Of a stretch of 64,000 nt of DNA, positions 24,007-33,639 are shown piece by piece. A program made the position numbers and the translations under genes. Numbering within the stretch: position 1 is the first letter of the stretch; each line of letters starts with the position of its first letter. Source of the stretch: Merdimonas faecis. Its GTDB lineage: Bacteria > Bacillota > Clostridia > Lachnospirales > Lachnospiraceae. The stretch spans positions 1-64,000 of the forward strand of contig NZ_MIEH01000001.1 of assembly GCF_001754075.1 (NCBI RefSeq), in the 5' to 3' direction. The notes beneath the pieces were generated by a model. It did not search any database. It was not told where the DNA came from and saw only the letters and a list, made by a program, of their open reading frames with translations.

Positions 24007-24933
24007 ATGTTTACTCTTTTATCAAATAGAATGAAAAATGAAAAGAATGAACCTGAAGTATATATTTATGATCAATTGCCAGCTTCATTTAGAACGCAAG
24101 TATTTTATATAATAGAGGATGTTTTAGAAAATTATTGTAAATATGATAGCATGGATTTTTGGTTGGAAATACACGATTCTTTTTCTAGGGAGAAGGGACT
24201 AAAAAGATTAGGTTCGCATTATAATGTGGACTGGAGTGAGCCGGCGAAGCATAATATAGAAGAATATCTTGACAATTCATCAGTAGAAGACGTTTTAGAT
24301 TTTATTGACTATGTCTTTTGTGTTTTTGACAATGGGTTAAGAAAACTACATTTGGACTATGGATTTGATGTTCCAAAAGATGATATAATCAACAAAGCTA
24401 TTGCTGAATTGAATTTTAGATTTAAACAACACGGTTTAGGATATGAGTTTATAGGTGGAGAAATTGTAAGGATTGATAATACTATTATTCATAAACAAAT
24501 AGTAAAGCCAGCGCTTAAATTATTATTTGACAATGATTTTGAAGGAGCAGAGGAAGAAATACGACATGCATTTGAATATAGAAGAAAATCCGATAATAAA
24601 AATGCGATTTTAGAAGCGGGAAAAGCGTTTGAAAGTACATTGAAAACAATATGTGATAAAAAAGGGTATGCGTATAATAAAGATAAAGATACTGCAAAAA
24701 AATTAATTGGTATATTAGAAAACAATAATTTTTATCCGACTTATATGTCGGCGCATATAAATAGTTTGCGAACAACATTGGAGACGGGGGTACCAGTGGT
24801 GCGGAATAAGAATTCTGGACACGGACAAGGGAATAAGGTATTAAATGTATCGGATGAGTTTGCAGAGTATGCGTTGAATTTAACAGCAACGAATATTGTA
24901 TTGCTTGTTAAGATTTATGAAAATATGAAATAG
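24007..24933 (+). CDS. Abortive infection family protein with HEPN-like C-terminus
   Basis: A 308-residue protein. The N-terminal 150 residues resemble an AbiJ-type N-terminal domain (SNRMKNEKNEPEVYIYDQLPASFRTQVFYIIEDVLENY). The C-terminal part (NAILEAGKAFESTLKTICDKKGYAYNK...LRTTLETGVPVVRNKNSGHGQG) is the Abi_C type, and RNKNSGH fits the R-x(4-6)-H active site of HEPN ribonucleases. It lies 26 bp after the RT gene in the same direction, so it could be an RNA-cleaving effector of the same operon, or an independent Abi gene. Confidence 0.75.
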   Translation: MFTLLSNRMKNEKNEPEVYIYDQLPASFRTQVFYIIEDVLENYCKYDSMDFWLEIHDSFSREKGLKRLGSHYNVDWSEPAKHNIEEYLDNSSVEDVLDFIDYVFCVFDNGLRKLHLDYGFDVPKDDIINKAIAELNFRFKQHGLGYEFIGGEIVRIDNTIIHKQIVKPALKLLFDNDFEGAEEEIRHAFEYRRKSDNKNAILEAGKAFESTLKTICDKKGYAYNKDKDTAKKLIGILENNNFYPTYMSAHINSLRTTLETGVPVVRNKNSGHGQGNKVLNVSDEFAEYALNLTATNIVLLVKIYENMK

Positions 24934-24971
24934 GTTAGAATATTATTTGGTCTATACAGGGAGGAAATGAT

Positions 24972-25877
24972 ATGGCTAAAATTCCACATTTAGTTCAGTA
25001 TCAGGGAAGTAAACGTAATCTTGCGCCGGAAATAATACGATATTTTCCTGATAAAATAAATCGTATAATAGAACCCTTTGCGGGAACATGTGCAGTCACT
25101 ATTCTTTCAGCTTATGAAAAAAAAGGCGACAAATTTATCGTAAATGACATTAATCAACCATTGATTGAATTAATGCGTGAATGTGTGAATAATCCAGAGA
25201 GATTATATCAATCTTATAAAAAAATATGGGAAGGACAATTTTTAAATGGAGAAGATAATAACACATATTTTTATAAAATGAGAGAACAGTTTAATGCTGG
25301 AGACCACGAGCCTGCAAAAATGTTATTTTTACTTGCACGTGTTGTAAAAGGAGCTATACGCTATAATTCTCAAGGGATGATGAACCAATCGTGTGATAAA
25401 AGGCGGTTTGGTACAAAGCCAGATGTTATTTTTGAAAATGCTATAAGAATATCTGAATTATTAAAAGGGAAAATCGAATTCTATAGTTTGGATTATAAAG
25501 AAATTTTTGAGATTGCAAAGTCGGGCGATTTGGTATATCTGGATCCCCCATATCAGGGAACATCAAATAGAAAAAATCCTAGAGATAATCGGTATATTCA
25601 AGGGGTAGATTTTGATGAATTTGTTGATTCGTTATATAAGCTAAGCTGTAAAGGCGTAAATTATATTGTGAGTTATGATGGAAAAACTGGGGATAAATCA
25701 ATAGGAAAGCTATTACCAGATGAACTTGGATTAACCCATCTATATATTAATGCGGGTCCATCTGCGCAAGCAACACTTAATGGGAAAAATGAAATTACAT
25801 ATGAATCACTTTATGTAAGTAAGGGACTGGTTCGCAAATCTGATAGATATCAACAATTATGTTTTAAATTTGCATAA
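24972..25877 (+). CDS. D12-class (Dam/DpnM-type) DNA adenine methyltransferase
   Basis: A 301-residue N6-adenine methylase. The N-terminal signature YQGSKRNLAPEI and FAGTCAVTIL (motif I, AdoMet binding) and the catalytic LVYLDPPYQGT (motif IV) are clear. The VVKGAIRYNSQGMMN insertion resembles Dam-type target-recognition loops, though the target site is not readable. A strong GGGAGG precedes the ATG. It is followed after 12 bp by an HNH endonuclease gene, so the pair is a type II restriction-modification system. Confidence 0.88.
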   Translation: MAKIPHLVQYQGSKRNLAPEIIRYFPDKINRIIEPFAGTCAVTILSAYEKKGDKFIVNDINQPLIELMRECVNNPERLYQSYKKIWEGQFLNGEDNNTYFYKMREQFNAGDHEPAKMLFLLARVVKGAIRYNSQGMMNQSCDKRRFGTKPDVIFENAIRISELLKGKIEFYSLDYKEIFEIAKSGDLVYLDPPYQGTSNRKNPRDNRYIQGVDFDEFVDSLYKLSCKGVNYIVSYDGKTGDKSIGKLLPDELGLTHLYINAGPSAQATLNGKNEITYESLYVSKGLVRKSDRYQQLCFKFA

Positions 25878-25889
25878 GGATGGGAGACT

Positions 25890-26636
25890 ATGAATAATAA
25901 GGATTTACCTAAAGATTTTATGGAGATTTTAAATAATGTTACTGCGAAAAGAGCTAGGTTTGTCATAGATACGATTTTAAGACAAGGCTATTGTAGTACA
26001 GAAGATTTAAAAAAAGGTGGTTATGAACATGCACCAAGGGCTGCAAGAGATGTTCGGGAGTTAGGCATTCCTCTTGTTACTGAAAAAATGAAGGATAGTG
26101 CAGGAAAAACCATTGCTGTCTACAAATTTGGTGATTGGGAAAAAGCGAAGAAAAAGAATCTATTGGCTAAAACAAGCGGACGTTCTCAATTATCTAATAA
26201 ATTAAAAGATGCGCTTGTAGAGAGATATGGATCGAAATGTCATTTATATGGTGAAGAATATCCCAAAAGGTTATTACAGCCAGATCACCGTATACCTTAT
26301 GAAATTGGTGGCGATCCGGATGATATGATGAATACAGAATATTTTATGTTGTTATGTCCATCCGCAAATAGAGATAAATCGTGGGCTTGTGAACATTGTC
26401 CTAACTGGGAAAATAAAGATTATAAAGTTTGCAAAACATGTTATTATGCTTTCCCTGAGAATTATACACATATTGCATGTAATAAAGAAAGAAAATTGGA
26501 TATTATATTTAGAGGAGAGCAGGAAATTAAATTATATCAAGATATTTTGTTGAATGCAGAGAAGAGGCATTTGTCTGTATCGGATTTTGCAAAGAGATTA
26601 TTTCAATATTATGAGCAAATTAATAGGAAGAAATAA
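25890..26636 (+). CDS. HNH-family restriction endonuclease
   Basis: A 248-residue protein. The N-terminal 90 residues look like a winged helix (RARFVIDTILRQGYCSTEDLKKGGYEHAPRAARDVRELGIPLV). The C-terminal half is an HNH nuclease: LQPDHRIPYEIGGDPDD with the catalytic His, and an Asn-bearing YFMLLCPSANRDKSW; a zinc-like cluster CEHCPNW...CKTCYYAFP follows. Directly after the D12 methylase, it is best read as the restriction partner. It is the last gene before attR. Confidence 0.8.
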   Translation: MNNKDLPKDFMEILNNVTAKRARFVIDTILRQGYCSTEDLKKGGYEHAPRAARDVRELGIPLVTEKMKDSAGKTIAVYKFGDWEKAKKKNLLAKTSGRSQLSNKLKDALVERYGSKCHLYGEEYPKRLLQPDHRIPYEIGGDPDDMMNTEYFMLLCPSANRDKSWACEHCPNWENKDYKVCKTCYYAFPENYTHIACNKERKLDIIFRGEQEIKLYQDILLNAEKRHLSVSDFAKRLFQYYEQINRKK

Positions 26637-26696
26637 TAGCTGCAATATTTTGAGAAAATAAGAGAGGTGTCCTCAATCGCATTCAGTCTTCTACGG

Positions 26697-26715
26697 TTTG
26701 TAACGCATCTGCAAC
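26697..26715. promoter_or_regulatory. Arm-type integrase site pair near attR
   Basis: TTTGTAAC-GCA-TCTGCAAC, the same 11-bp-period pair seen near attL and near 33,673, located 43 bp inside the right core. Confidence 0.5.
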
Positions 26716-26757
26716 AAATCCCGGCTGGATCTCTGTATTTCCGCCATTTTCGGTTAC

Positions 26758-26783
26758 CCAAACGTTAAGCAAGCGTTAATCGG
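26758..26783. repeat. attR core of the second element (26-bp direct repeat)
   Basis: Exact copy of the 26-bp sequence at 14,836-14,861. Together they bound an element of about 11.9 kb that carries its integrase next to the left copy. Confidence 0.75.
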
Positions 26784-26866
26784 ATACAACAATATACGAT
26801 CCAGACGCCGTAAGGCGCTGCATGGCCTCCCAGGACATTGTTCTGGGAGGCTTTTGTATTTCATAA

Positions 26867-28475
26867 CAGCTCTGACGAGCAAAAATAATTATTAATAAAA
26901 ACCTCCCTTTTTCAGGAGAATTGCGAGATAATAAAGTTAGCCCAAAAACTTTTTTCTTCGCAAGCCCGAAAGAAGGGAGGTTTTTCCAGCAAAAACAAAA
27001 GAAAAAATCACGAGAAAAGAATCAAGGGAACACCTGGCACGGTTTAACCTTGCCTGTGAATTGGTAAAGGTTATCCGCCACTTTTTCCCGGAACTTTTAT
27101 CCTTGTTAAAGCGGGTGGAGGATCCAAGGCACCAAAGCTATATTATCTATAGCAACCACGTCTTACTGATGACACGGATCCTGTCATCTATATTTTATAT
27201 CAACAGTATGAGGAGTACAAGCGGAGAATTTAATGATGAAACTGTAATTGAAAATATTGGGATGTTGTGCGGAGAAGAACTAAGGGAGCTGCCTTATTGG
27301 GAAACGATCAACAATTATCTGAAACGGTTTTCGTCGGATGAACTACAGAAAGTTGTATGTCGACTGGTATACAGGCTGATCCGGAGCAGAGCTTTCGAGG
27401 ATGCGCGGCTTCGAGGAAAGTACTGGCAGATTATTATAGATGGGACACAGTTGTATCGGAGCAGAAAAGATCTGGGGGAACACAGCCTGTTCTGTCGAAA
27501 GAAGAAAGGAACCGAGGAAGAATATACGGAGTACTACTATTATGTATTGGAAGCGAAGGTCGTTCTTCACGAAAAGATTCAGGTGAGCATCCTGACAGAG
27601 TTTATTGAGAATGAAAAGCGGGAAGTGGATAAGCAGGACTGTGAGCAGGAAGGTGCGAAGCGGCTGATGGAGCGTTTGAAACAGGAATTCCCGATGCTGC
27701 AGATATGTATCTGCGGGGACAGCTTGTATGCGAGTGAAGGATTTTTTAAAGAATGCCGCAGGAAGAAATGGAAATATATTTTACGGTATAAGGAAGGGAG
27801 CATCCCCAGTATTAACCAGGAGTATCAGGTATTAAAAAAGCGGGAAAAGAACCGGCAGGAAAAGCCGGAAGGAGTTTATGACTATGTTACAGGGATAGAT
27901 TACCGCGGAGAGAGTATCAACGTAATAGAATACGAGAGAGAGGAAGAGAAAAAGAAATTTTTGTATGTAACGGATCTGAGTATTACGGGGAGAAATGTAA
28001 AAGAAACAGTGGAACGTGGAAGATGGAGATGGAAGATAGAAAACGAAGGGTTCAATACACAGAAAAAGCAGGGGTATTATCTGGAACACCGGTTCAGCCA
28101 TGATTACCAGGGGATGAAGAACCATTATTATGTGATACAGATTGGACACATGATCGCGCAGATCATAGAAGCATGTGAGAGGTTGTGGAAGAAAGTAAAA
28201 CAGAGCAGGACGCAAAAGCATCGGCTCCTGCTCAATGCATGGAAAAACCGACGGATAAAAGAAAACGAATCAGAATTGGAGAAAAAAATACAAGTGAGAT
28301 TTGCGTGCAGCTAAAGAAAGGAAGTGATGAGGGGAGATAAGGGGAAAAGAAGGGTGCATAAAGGGAAAAGAGGGGAAGTTCCGGCTTTTTGAGAACGAAC
28401 AGTCAGATGTAACGAGTAGAAAAGCCTAAAAGACGCGCTTTATATAAACGGAATATATTTTGCTCGTCAGAGCTG
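26867..28475. mobile_element. Complete insertion sequence with 10-bp target duplication
   Basis: The element of 1609 bp has 18-bp perfect terminal inverted repeats, CAGCTCTGACGAGCAAAA at 26,867-26,884 and its complement at 28,458-28,475. Direct TATTTCATAA flanks are at 26,857-26,866 and 28,476-28,485. An internal inverted repeat AAAACCTCCCTT/AAGGGAGGTTTT (about 26,899 and 26,973) lies ahead of the transposase. The intact duplication suggests a recent insertion. Confidence 0.85.
27061..28314 (+). CDS. DDE transposase (IS4-like superfamily)
   Basis: A 417-residue transposase. Core motifs: WQIIIDGTQLYRS (first Asp), ICICGDSLYASEGFFKECRR (second Asp) and GRWRWKIENEGFNTQKKQGYYLEHRF (glutamate region). 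The start is uncertain: TTG 27061 is the first usual codon, yet the frame stays open and protein-like upstream to about 26,977 (TRKESREHLARFNLACE) with no ATG, GTG or TTG. A CTG at 27034 is another option. The precise IS family is not settled by eye. Confidence 0.8.
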   Translation: MVKVIRHFFPELLSLLKRVEDPRHQSYIIYSNHVLLMTRILSSIFYINSMRSTSGEFNDETVIENIGMLCGEELRELPYWETINNYLKRFSSDELQKVVCRLVYRLIRSRAFEDARLRGKYWQIIIDGTQLYRSRKDLGEHSLFCRKKKGTEEEYTEYYYYVLEAKVVLHEKIQVSILTEFIENEKREVDKQDCEQEGAKRLMERLKQEFPMLQICICGDSLYASEGFFKECRRKKWKYILRYKEGSIPSINQEYQVLKKREKNRQEKPEGVYDYVTGIDYRGESINVIEYEREEEKKKFLYVTDLSITGRNVKETVERGRWRWKIENEGFNTQKKQGYYLEHRFSHDYQGMKNHYYVIQIGHMIAQIIEACERLWKKVKQSRTQKHRLLLNAWKNRRIKENESELEKKIQVRFACS

Positions 28476-28493
28476 TATTTCATAAAGCAATAA

Positions 28494-28522
28494 TTGAAAA
28501 CAAACGGGTGTTCTGTTAAAAT
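28494..28522 (+). promoter_or_regulatory. Promoter with LexA-like box for the AlbA-SIR2 cassette
   Basis: TTGAAA (28494) and TAAAAT (28517), spacer 17, with AAACGGGTGTTC (28502-28513) in the spacer, one base off the GAAC-N4-GTTC LexA core. It closely resembles the toxin promoter at 21,092. It begins 19 bp outside the IS end. Confidence 0.45.
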
Positions 28523-28600
28523 AAACTTAATTACTTATATTTAGAATTACGGCATGGTGTATTAGAACAAGTAAATAATTAAAAGGAAGAGGCTGCGGTT

Positions 28601-30130
28601 ATGAAGTTTGAAGATTTTCAGGGAATAGAAGCGACACATTTGGATTACAAAGTGTCTTTAGAAAAAGAAAAACCTAAGAGCTGGTTAAAATCTGTTGTGG
28701 CGTTTGCAAATACAAAGGGCGGTCATATTCTCTTTGGTGTGACTGATAATGGGCATGAACCGGTAGGACTTGATGATGCACAGAGTACAGCAAGTAAAAT
28801 TTCAGAGCTTTTAACTTCAAGAGTAGAACCACCGGTACGCTACACGTTAACGCCTTTCAGCAGCAGAATAGAAGGCAGGTTATGTATTGACCTTGAAGTA
28901 GCTAATGGACCTCATTATCCATATTACTATGTTCATGAAAAAACAAGAGAAATATATGTAAGGCGAGGAGACAGATCTGAAATCGCTACTGTAATTGAAC
29001 AGAACAATCTGATTCTGAAAGGAATGAATAAAACATATGATTCCCTTCCCAGTTCCTATAACTTATCAGATGTCAGTTTTACACTGCTCGCAGCTACATT
29101 TAAAAAGGAAACAGGGGACGATTTCGATTTGACAAAAGATCTTGTTTCGATGGGGTTCGTGACAGAAGATGGAATAGTAACAAATGCCGGATTGCTTCTT
29201 TGTGATCAAGGCTATTTAAAACAATCAAAAGTCGTATGCACTAGATGGAAAGGTATAGAAAAAGGCTCTGTAGAAGGAGATGCATTAGATGATGAGGAAT
29301 TTACAGGCGTAAGCTTAATAACGCTTTTGGCAAATGCGGAGGCTTTTATCCGCACTAACTCGAAGAATCCGTGGTCGATTCGGGGAATGCGTCGGGAAGA
29401 GAAAAGTGATTACCCTTTTAAAGCTGTCCGAGAAGTGTTGGTGAATGCGCTCATTCACAGGGATTATCAGAGTATAGGCGCAGAAGTGCATGTGGATATG
29501 TACGATGACAGAATGGAAATATCCTCTCCTGGCGGAATGATTAATGGGAGTCGGATACAAGATATGGATTTAAGGCGTGTGCCATCCATGCGGCGAAATG
29601 AGATTATTTCCGATACTTTTGGAAGGCTTCATTATATGGAACGCCGGGGAAGTGGTATTCGGAGAATCCTTAATTCTTATGTTGATTATGCAGAGCAACC
29701 GGAATTCTATTCTGACGAATATTTTTTTGTTGTAACTTTGCCAAATCGAAGTGAAGCCCGTTCCGCACAGTTGGAACTAGAATTAGAAATTGGAAACGCA
29801 AAACTGCAACAATCTTCCTATAAACTGCAACAATCTTCTGATAAACCGCAACTTTCTCTTGGAGATATGCAATTTTCTATGGGGGAAAAGGAGAAAGAAG
29901 AGTTGAGAAAGTGGCTTAAATGTAAGGCAGGAAGGAATTTCAATAAGAGAAATTTAGAAAAGTTGCTGGAATTATTGGAGAAATACGGATCAGAGTATTA
30001 TTTTAATCGGACGGCAATAGCAAATGCTTTCGGTATTTCGGAGAACACAGCATCAAGAATTATTAGAAAATCGGTGGATTGCGGAATTATGCGAAAAGAG
30101 AAAAATGGCGAGTACTATTTTAACATGTAA
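28601..30130 (+). CDS. AlbA_2 (Schlafen-type) ATP-binding transcriptional regulator
   Basis: A 509-residue protein. The N-terminal AlbA_2 domain (THLDYKVSLEKEKPKSWLKSVVAFANTKGGHILFGVTDNG) is followed by an HATPase_c_4-type region (VREVLVNALIHRDYQSIGAEVHVDMYDDRMEISSPGG) and a C-terminal winged helix (FNRTAIANAFGISENTASRIIRKSVDCGIM). A linker has repeated LQQSS units near residue 405. Such proteins are regulators or sensors often beside defence genes. It precedes the SIR2 gene by 75 bp in the same direction. Confidence 0.8.
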   Translation: MKFEDFQGIEATHLDYKVSLEKEKPKSWLKSVVAFANTKGGHILFGVTDNGHEPVGLDDAQSTASKISELLTSRVEPPVRYTLTPFSSRIEGRLCIDLEVANGPHYPYYYVHEKTREIYVRRGDRSEIATVIEQNNLILKGMNKTYDSLPSSYNLSDVSFTLLAATFKKETGDDFDLTKDLVSMGFVTEDGIVTNAGLLLCDQGYLKQSKVVCTRWKGIEKGSVEGDALDDEEFTGVSLITLLANAEAFIRTNSKNPWSIRGMRREEKSDYPFKAVREVLVNALIHRDYQSIGAEVHVDMYDDRMEISSPGGMINGSRIQDMDLRRVPSMRRNEIISDTFGRLHYMERRGSGIRRILNSYVDYAEQPEFYSDEYFFVVTLPNRSEARSAQLELELEIGNAKLQQSSYKLQQSSDKPQLSLGDMQFSMGEKEKEELRKWLKCKAGRNFNKRNLEKLLELLEKYGSEYYFNRTAIANAFGISENTASRIIRKSVDCGIMRKEKNGEYYFNM

Positions 30131-30205
30131 TAGCCCCAAATGTAGGATTTGGGATACAACTATCGTATATTGTAAAAGTGCTGATAGAAATTCAGGAGGA
30201 AGCAA

Positions 30206-33200
30206 TTGTTTATAGATGGAATAAATTTCCCTAATGAAATAATAGAAGCAATAAGAAAGAATAACTTTGTGGTATTTGCAGGAGCAGGCGCATCTGTGGA
30301 TGCGCCCACATCACTTCCCGATTTTGTAGACCTGGCAAAGAAGATTGCTGAGGGGACTGGAGAAATATTAAAAGAAGATGATACTTGCGAGGCATTTCTC
30401 GGATATCTGAAGTCAAAAAGTATAGATGTAAATAAACAGGCTGCAGAATTATTATCGGGTACATGCCTTAAGCACAATCAAACACATGAAGCAATCATTG
30501 ATCTGTTTGCGGATCCTTCCAAAATAAAAATTATTACAACCAATTATGACCAGATGTTTGAGCAAGTATTGGAGTCAAGAGGACTGAGCGTTTCTGCATA
30601 TAATGCTCCGGCACTGCCATTAGGAAATGATGTGGACGGTATTATTCATGTTCATGGTAATATTAATAATCCTAAATATATGGTGCTTACAGATGAAGAT
30701 TTTGGAAAGGCATATTTGACGGAAGGCTATGCCGCCAGATTCTTAATAAAATTATTTCAATCATATACAATCCTTTTTATTGGATATAGTTATAGAGATA
30801 CCATTTTACGTTATTTAACACGTGCTATGGACAGGCTCCCTGAAAAGACAAGGTTTATCTTAACAGATGAAGAACAGTCAGATTGGAAGCTGCTTGGATT
30901 AACGCCTATCTATTTTCCGTCTAAGAATTACGGAAAAATGAGAGAAGGGCTTATTAAACTTGGTCAAAGAGCCAAAAGAGGCTTGCTTGATTGGGATAAT
31001 ATGATTAAAGAATTTAAGAGTGAGCCGCCGCGGGATATTGCATTAGATACAGAGATTGATTATTGTTTGGATAGTGTGGAAAGATCACGAGTTTTGGCGA
31101 ATAACATTCATGGGAAAGAGTGGATTTTAGCATTAAACGAGAAAGGTGTTTTTGACAATCTGTTTATGCCAGAGGCGGTGCTGTCAGAGAAAGATCAAAT
31201 CTGGATGCAATGGATTGTTGATGAGTGTTTGGGAAAAGAGAATGAGACTTTTAAAATCTTATATTTAAATAATGGCAATAAGATTCATTTCCAATTTGCA
31301 TCGCTAATACTTAGAAAACTCGAATTAGGTAATGATAGCATTCCAGATGTTGTATATAAAGAGTATATAATTGTTTTAGATTCTTACATAACAGATTCCT
31401 GGACAATATTACGATTGATAGAAATTTTATCAAAACGTGGGATGTATTCTCTTTGTTACAAATTGTTTGTGAAATATTTTGAAGTTCAATTTGTGTTTAA
31501 GAATAATGCATTTGGCAGTAAGGATGGAATTGCATATAAGCATAGATTCAGAGGAGAACAATGTCAAATTGAGGAATCATGGAAATGCTGTAAAGAACAA
31601 TTTTTAAATTCTTATGCTGAACAATTTTTATATTTTGTAAAAGAAACCATCTTAAATCTGCATAATACGTACTTGCTTTTAAACGGAGAAGACAAACCAG
31701 AACCATGGGAAATGGCTATGCTTGTGATAGAGGATAGAGAGGACTATTCCAGACAAAATCCGCTCTATTTCTTATGCACTATTTTTTGTGAAAGTTGTAA
31801 GCTTCTGGAATGCAAACATCCAGAGCGAATGAAAGTATTTTTAGAAAGCTGTTTAAGTGAATCCTCTGCTTTGTTAAAAAAGCTATGTTTAAAGGCATTA
31901 AGGGAATGTGAAAGAATCTCTTCATGCGATAAATTTGATATATTTATAAATAATTCTTCTATTTCTTTTTTTGAAGGGAAAGAGCAGATATTTTTATTGA
32001 TCGAGAAAATATTTAATGATTTAACGGAAGATAAACAAAAGAAGTTGATAGATGAAATTGAGGCTCTGGATACGCATGTCAGTGAATACCCTATATATAA
32101 TTGGTGTGTATGGATCAAGAAATTCTGTAGTACTAACGATAGAATAAATGAATTAGAAAAAGAAATATTGTCTCGAAATCATTTTGAACCACGTCAGCAT
32201 CCAGAACGAGATATTGACATGGGAGAAGCTGTATGGTCCGGTGATCAAAGTCCTATTACACAAGAGCAAATGCTTGAATCTGATTTGCAACAGCTTGTCG
32301 ATTTACTAAACAACTACAATGAAGATCCATTTGAGGGTCCAACCAGGTGGGGAATGCTGAAGACATTTTCTGAGTGCATTAAAAGTGATTACGAGTGGAC
32401 GTCAAAAATTATAAAAATATTCATTGATGGGTGTATCGAGAAAGAGGATGCATGGCAAAGATTATTGATCGGTATCCAAGACTCAAATTTTAAAGTAGAT
32501 CAGTTGATCGCTTTGATTGATCGGTTTGCTGCAAAGATGGAGATTGTAAAAGATATTTGTGGGTTGTCTGAAATATTTTTAAAAATAGTAAAAAGCGAAG
32601 AAACGAAAAAACGATTTATTACTATAGAAAATAAATTGTTTGGAATTGCTGATACGATTTGGAATTATCGGCAGGAAGATTTTGTTCAGTCTGACAGATT
32701 AATAGAAACGGCGATGAATACCGGTTTGGGAAATATTTTGCGTAGCAGTATTTATATGCTTTCTTATTGTGATGAGACCCAAGGAATTCCAGAAAGATAT
32801 AAAAGTTTTTGGGAAAAGAATTTATTGTTAGAAGGGAAAGAGAAGAATATTGTATTATGCATATTGGCTGGTTATTTCAATTTTTTGTATTTAAGGGATC
32901 AGGAATGGTGCACGGATAAGTTTGCTGAAATATTAAGTGGAATAGATCAACAATCCTTTGTGGCTGCATGGGAAGGGATAGTTTACTTTTCGCGGTATTT
33001 AAATAAAGATGTGGCAGATGTTATGGGGCCAATATATTTGAGAGCGGTCAAGAATCTTAATTGGCTGGAAGGAGAAGCCAGAAGAGGTTTTATAGACTTA
33101 TATTTGCTTCTTTTGATATATGTTGTGGAGGACCCCTGTTTAGAATATATTCCTCGATTTTATGATATAGCAGAGGAACAGGATTTAGAATTATTTATAC

Positions 33201-33634
33201 AGGAAATGGGATATAGATTAGGGGATATGGATGACAACGGAAAGAAAGTTTTGTGGACTGGATGGTTGAAGCAGTATTTGACCTATCGTTATGAAAACAA
33301 ACCAACAATGCTTACTGAAAAGGAGAAAGAATTGTTCTTAAGCTGGCTTCCGGAGTTAGGACAACTTTTTGAAGAGGCTGTAAATATTATTTGCAAAGAT
33401 AAGATGGCTCAACACATAGATGCGCTATCTTTACGCAGACTTGATAAAAGTAAACTTGTTTTACAATACCCGCATCCGATGATTCGATTGCTGACCAAAA
33501 TGCTTAATGATGGTACAAAATTTGATTATTACGGGGAATATCTTGGTAATATTTATAGAGAATGCAAAGGAATATCGCAAGAAGAAGAAAAAGAATTCCA
33601 AGAAGCACTTTTAAAAAGAGGTATGAGTATTTGA
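30206..33634 (+). CDS. Defence-type SIR2 NADase-like protein
   Basis: A 1142-residue protein. The N-terminal 270 residues form a SIR2 fold: FVVFAGAGASVDAPTSLPDF (NAD-binding GAGxS), IKIITTNYDQMFEQ, catalytic His in GIIHVHGNINNP, and ILFIGYSYRDTILRYL. The remaining ~850 residues are helical, possibly a DUF4020-like sensor or scaffold; that name is tentative. SIR2 proteins of this size are known anti-phage effectors that deplete NAD. TTG 30206 follows AGGAGGAAG. It is paired with the AlbA_2 regulator. Confidence 0.85.
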   Translation: MFIDGINFPNEIIEAIRKNNFVVFAGAGASVDAPTSLPDFVDLAKKIAEGTGEILKEDDTCEAFLGYLKSKSIDVNKQAAELLSGTCLKHNQTHEAIIDLFADPSKIKIITTNYDQMFEQVLESRGLSVSAYNAPALPLGNDVDGIIHVHGNINNPKYMVLTDEDFGKAYLTEGYAARFLIKLFQSYTILFIGYSYRDTILRYLTRAMDRLPEKTRFILTDEEQSDWKLLGLTPIYFPSKNYGKMREGLIKLGQRAKRGLLDWDNMIKEFKSEPPRDIALDTEIDYCLDSVERSRVLANNIHGKEWILALNEKGVFDNLFMPEAVLSEKDQIWMQWIVDECLGKENETFKILYLNNGNKIHFQFASLILRKLELGNDSIPDVVYKEYIIVLDSYITDSWTILRLIEILSKRGMYSLCYKLFVKYFEVQFVFKNNAFGSKDGIAYKHRFRGEQCQIEESWKCCKEQFLNSYAEQFLYFVKETILNLHNTYLLLNGEDKPEPWEMAMLVIEDREDYSRQNPLYFLCTIFCESCKLLECKHPERMKVFLESCLSESSALLKKLCLKALRECERISSCDKFDIFINNSSISFFEGKEQIFLLIEKIFNDLTEDKQKKLIDEIEALDTHVSEYPIYNWCVWIKKFCSTNDRINELEKEILSRNHFEPRQHPERDIDMGEAVWSGDQSPITQEQMLESDLQQLVDLLNNYNEDPFEGPTRWGMLKTFSECIKSDYEWTSKIIKIFIDGCIEKEDAWQRLLIGIQDSNFKVDQLIALIDRFAAKMEIVKDICGLSEIFLKIVKSEETKKRFITIENKLFGIADTIWNYRQEDFVQSDRLIETAMNTGLGNILRSSIYMLSYCDETQGIPERYKSFWEKNLLLEGKEKNIVLCILAGYFNFLYLRDQEWCTDKFAEILSGIDQQSFVAAWEGIVYFSRYLNKDVADVMGPIYLRAVKNLNWLEGEARRGFIDLYLLLLIYVVEDPCLEYIPRFYDIAEEQDLELFIQEMGYRLGDMDDNGKKVLWTGWLKQYLTYRYENKPTMLTEKEKELFLSWLPELGQLFEEAVNIICKDKMAQHIDALSLRRLDKSKLVLQYPHPMIRLLTKMLNDGTKFDYYGEYLGNIYRECKGISQEEEKEFQEALLKRGMSI

Positions 33635-33639
33635 GAAGA

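Larger units (their letters stand above)
26662..26860. repeat. Right-end region, copy 1 of a diverged ~190-bp direct repeat
   Basis: From GAGAGGTGTCCTCAATCG to the terminator GCCTCCCAGGACATTGTTCTGGGAGGCTTTT (its stem is GCCTCCCAG/CTGGGAGGC), this region matches 33,640-33,830 with scattered substitutions. It includes the arm-type pair at 26,697-26,715 and the att core. It is the right end of the second element fused to the left part of the next one. Confidence 0.7.
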
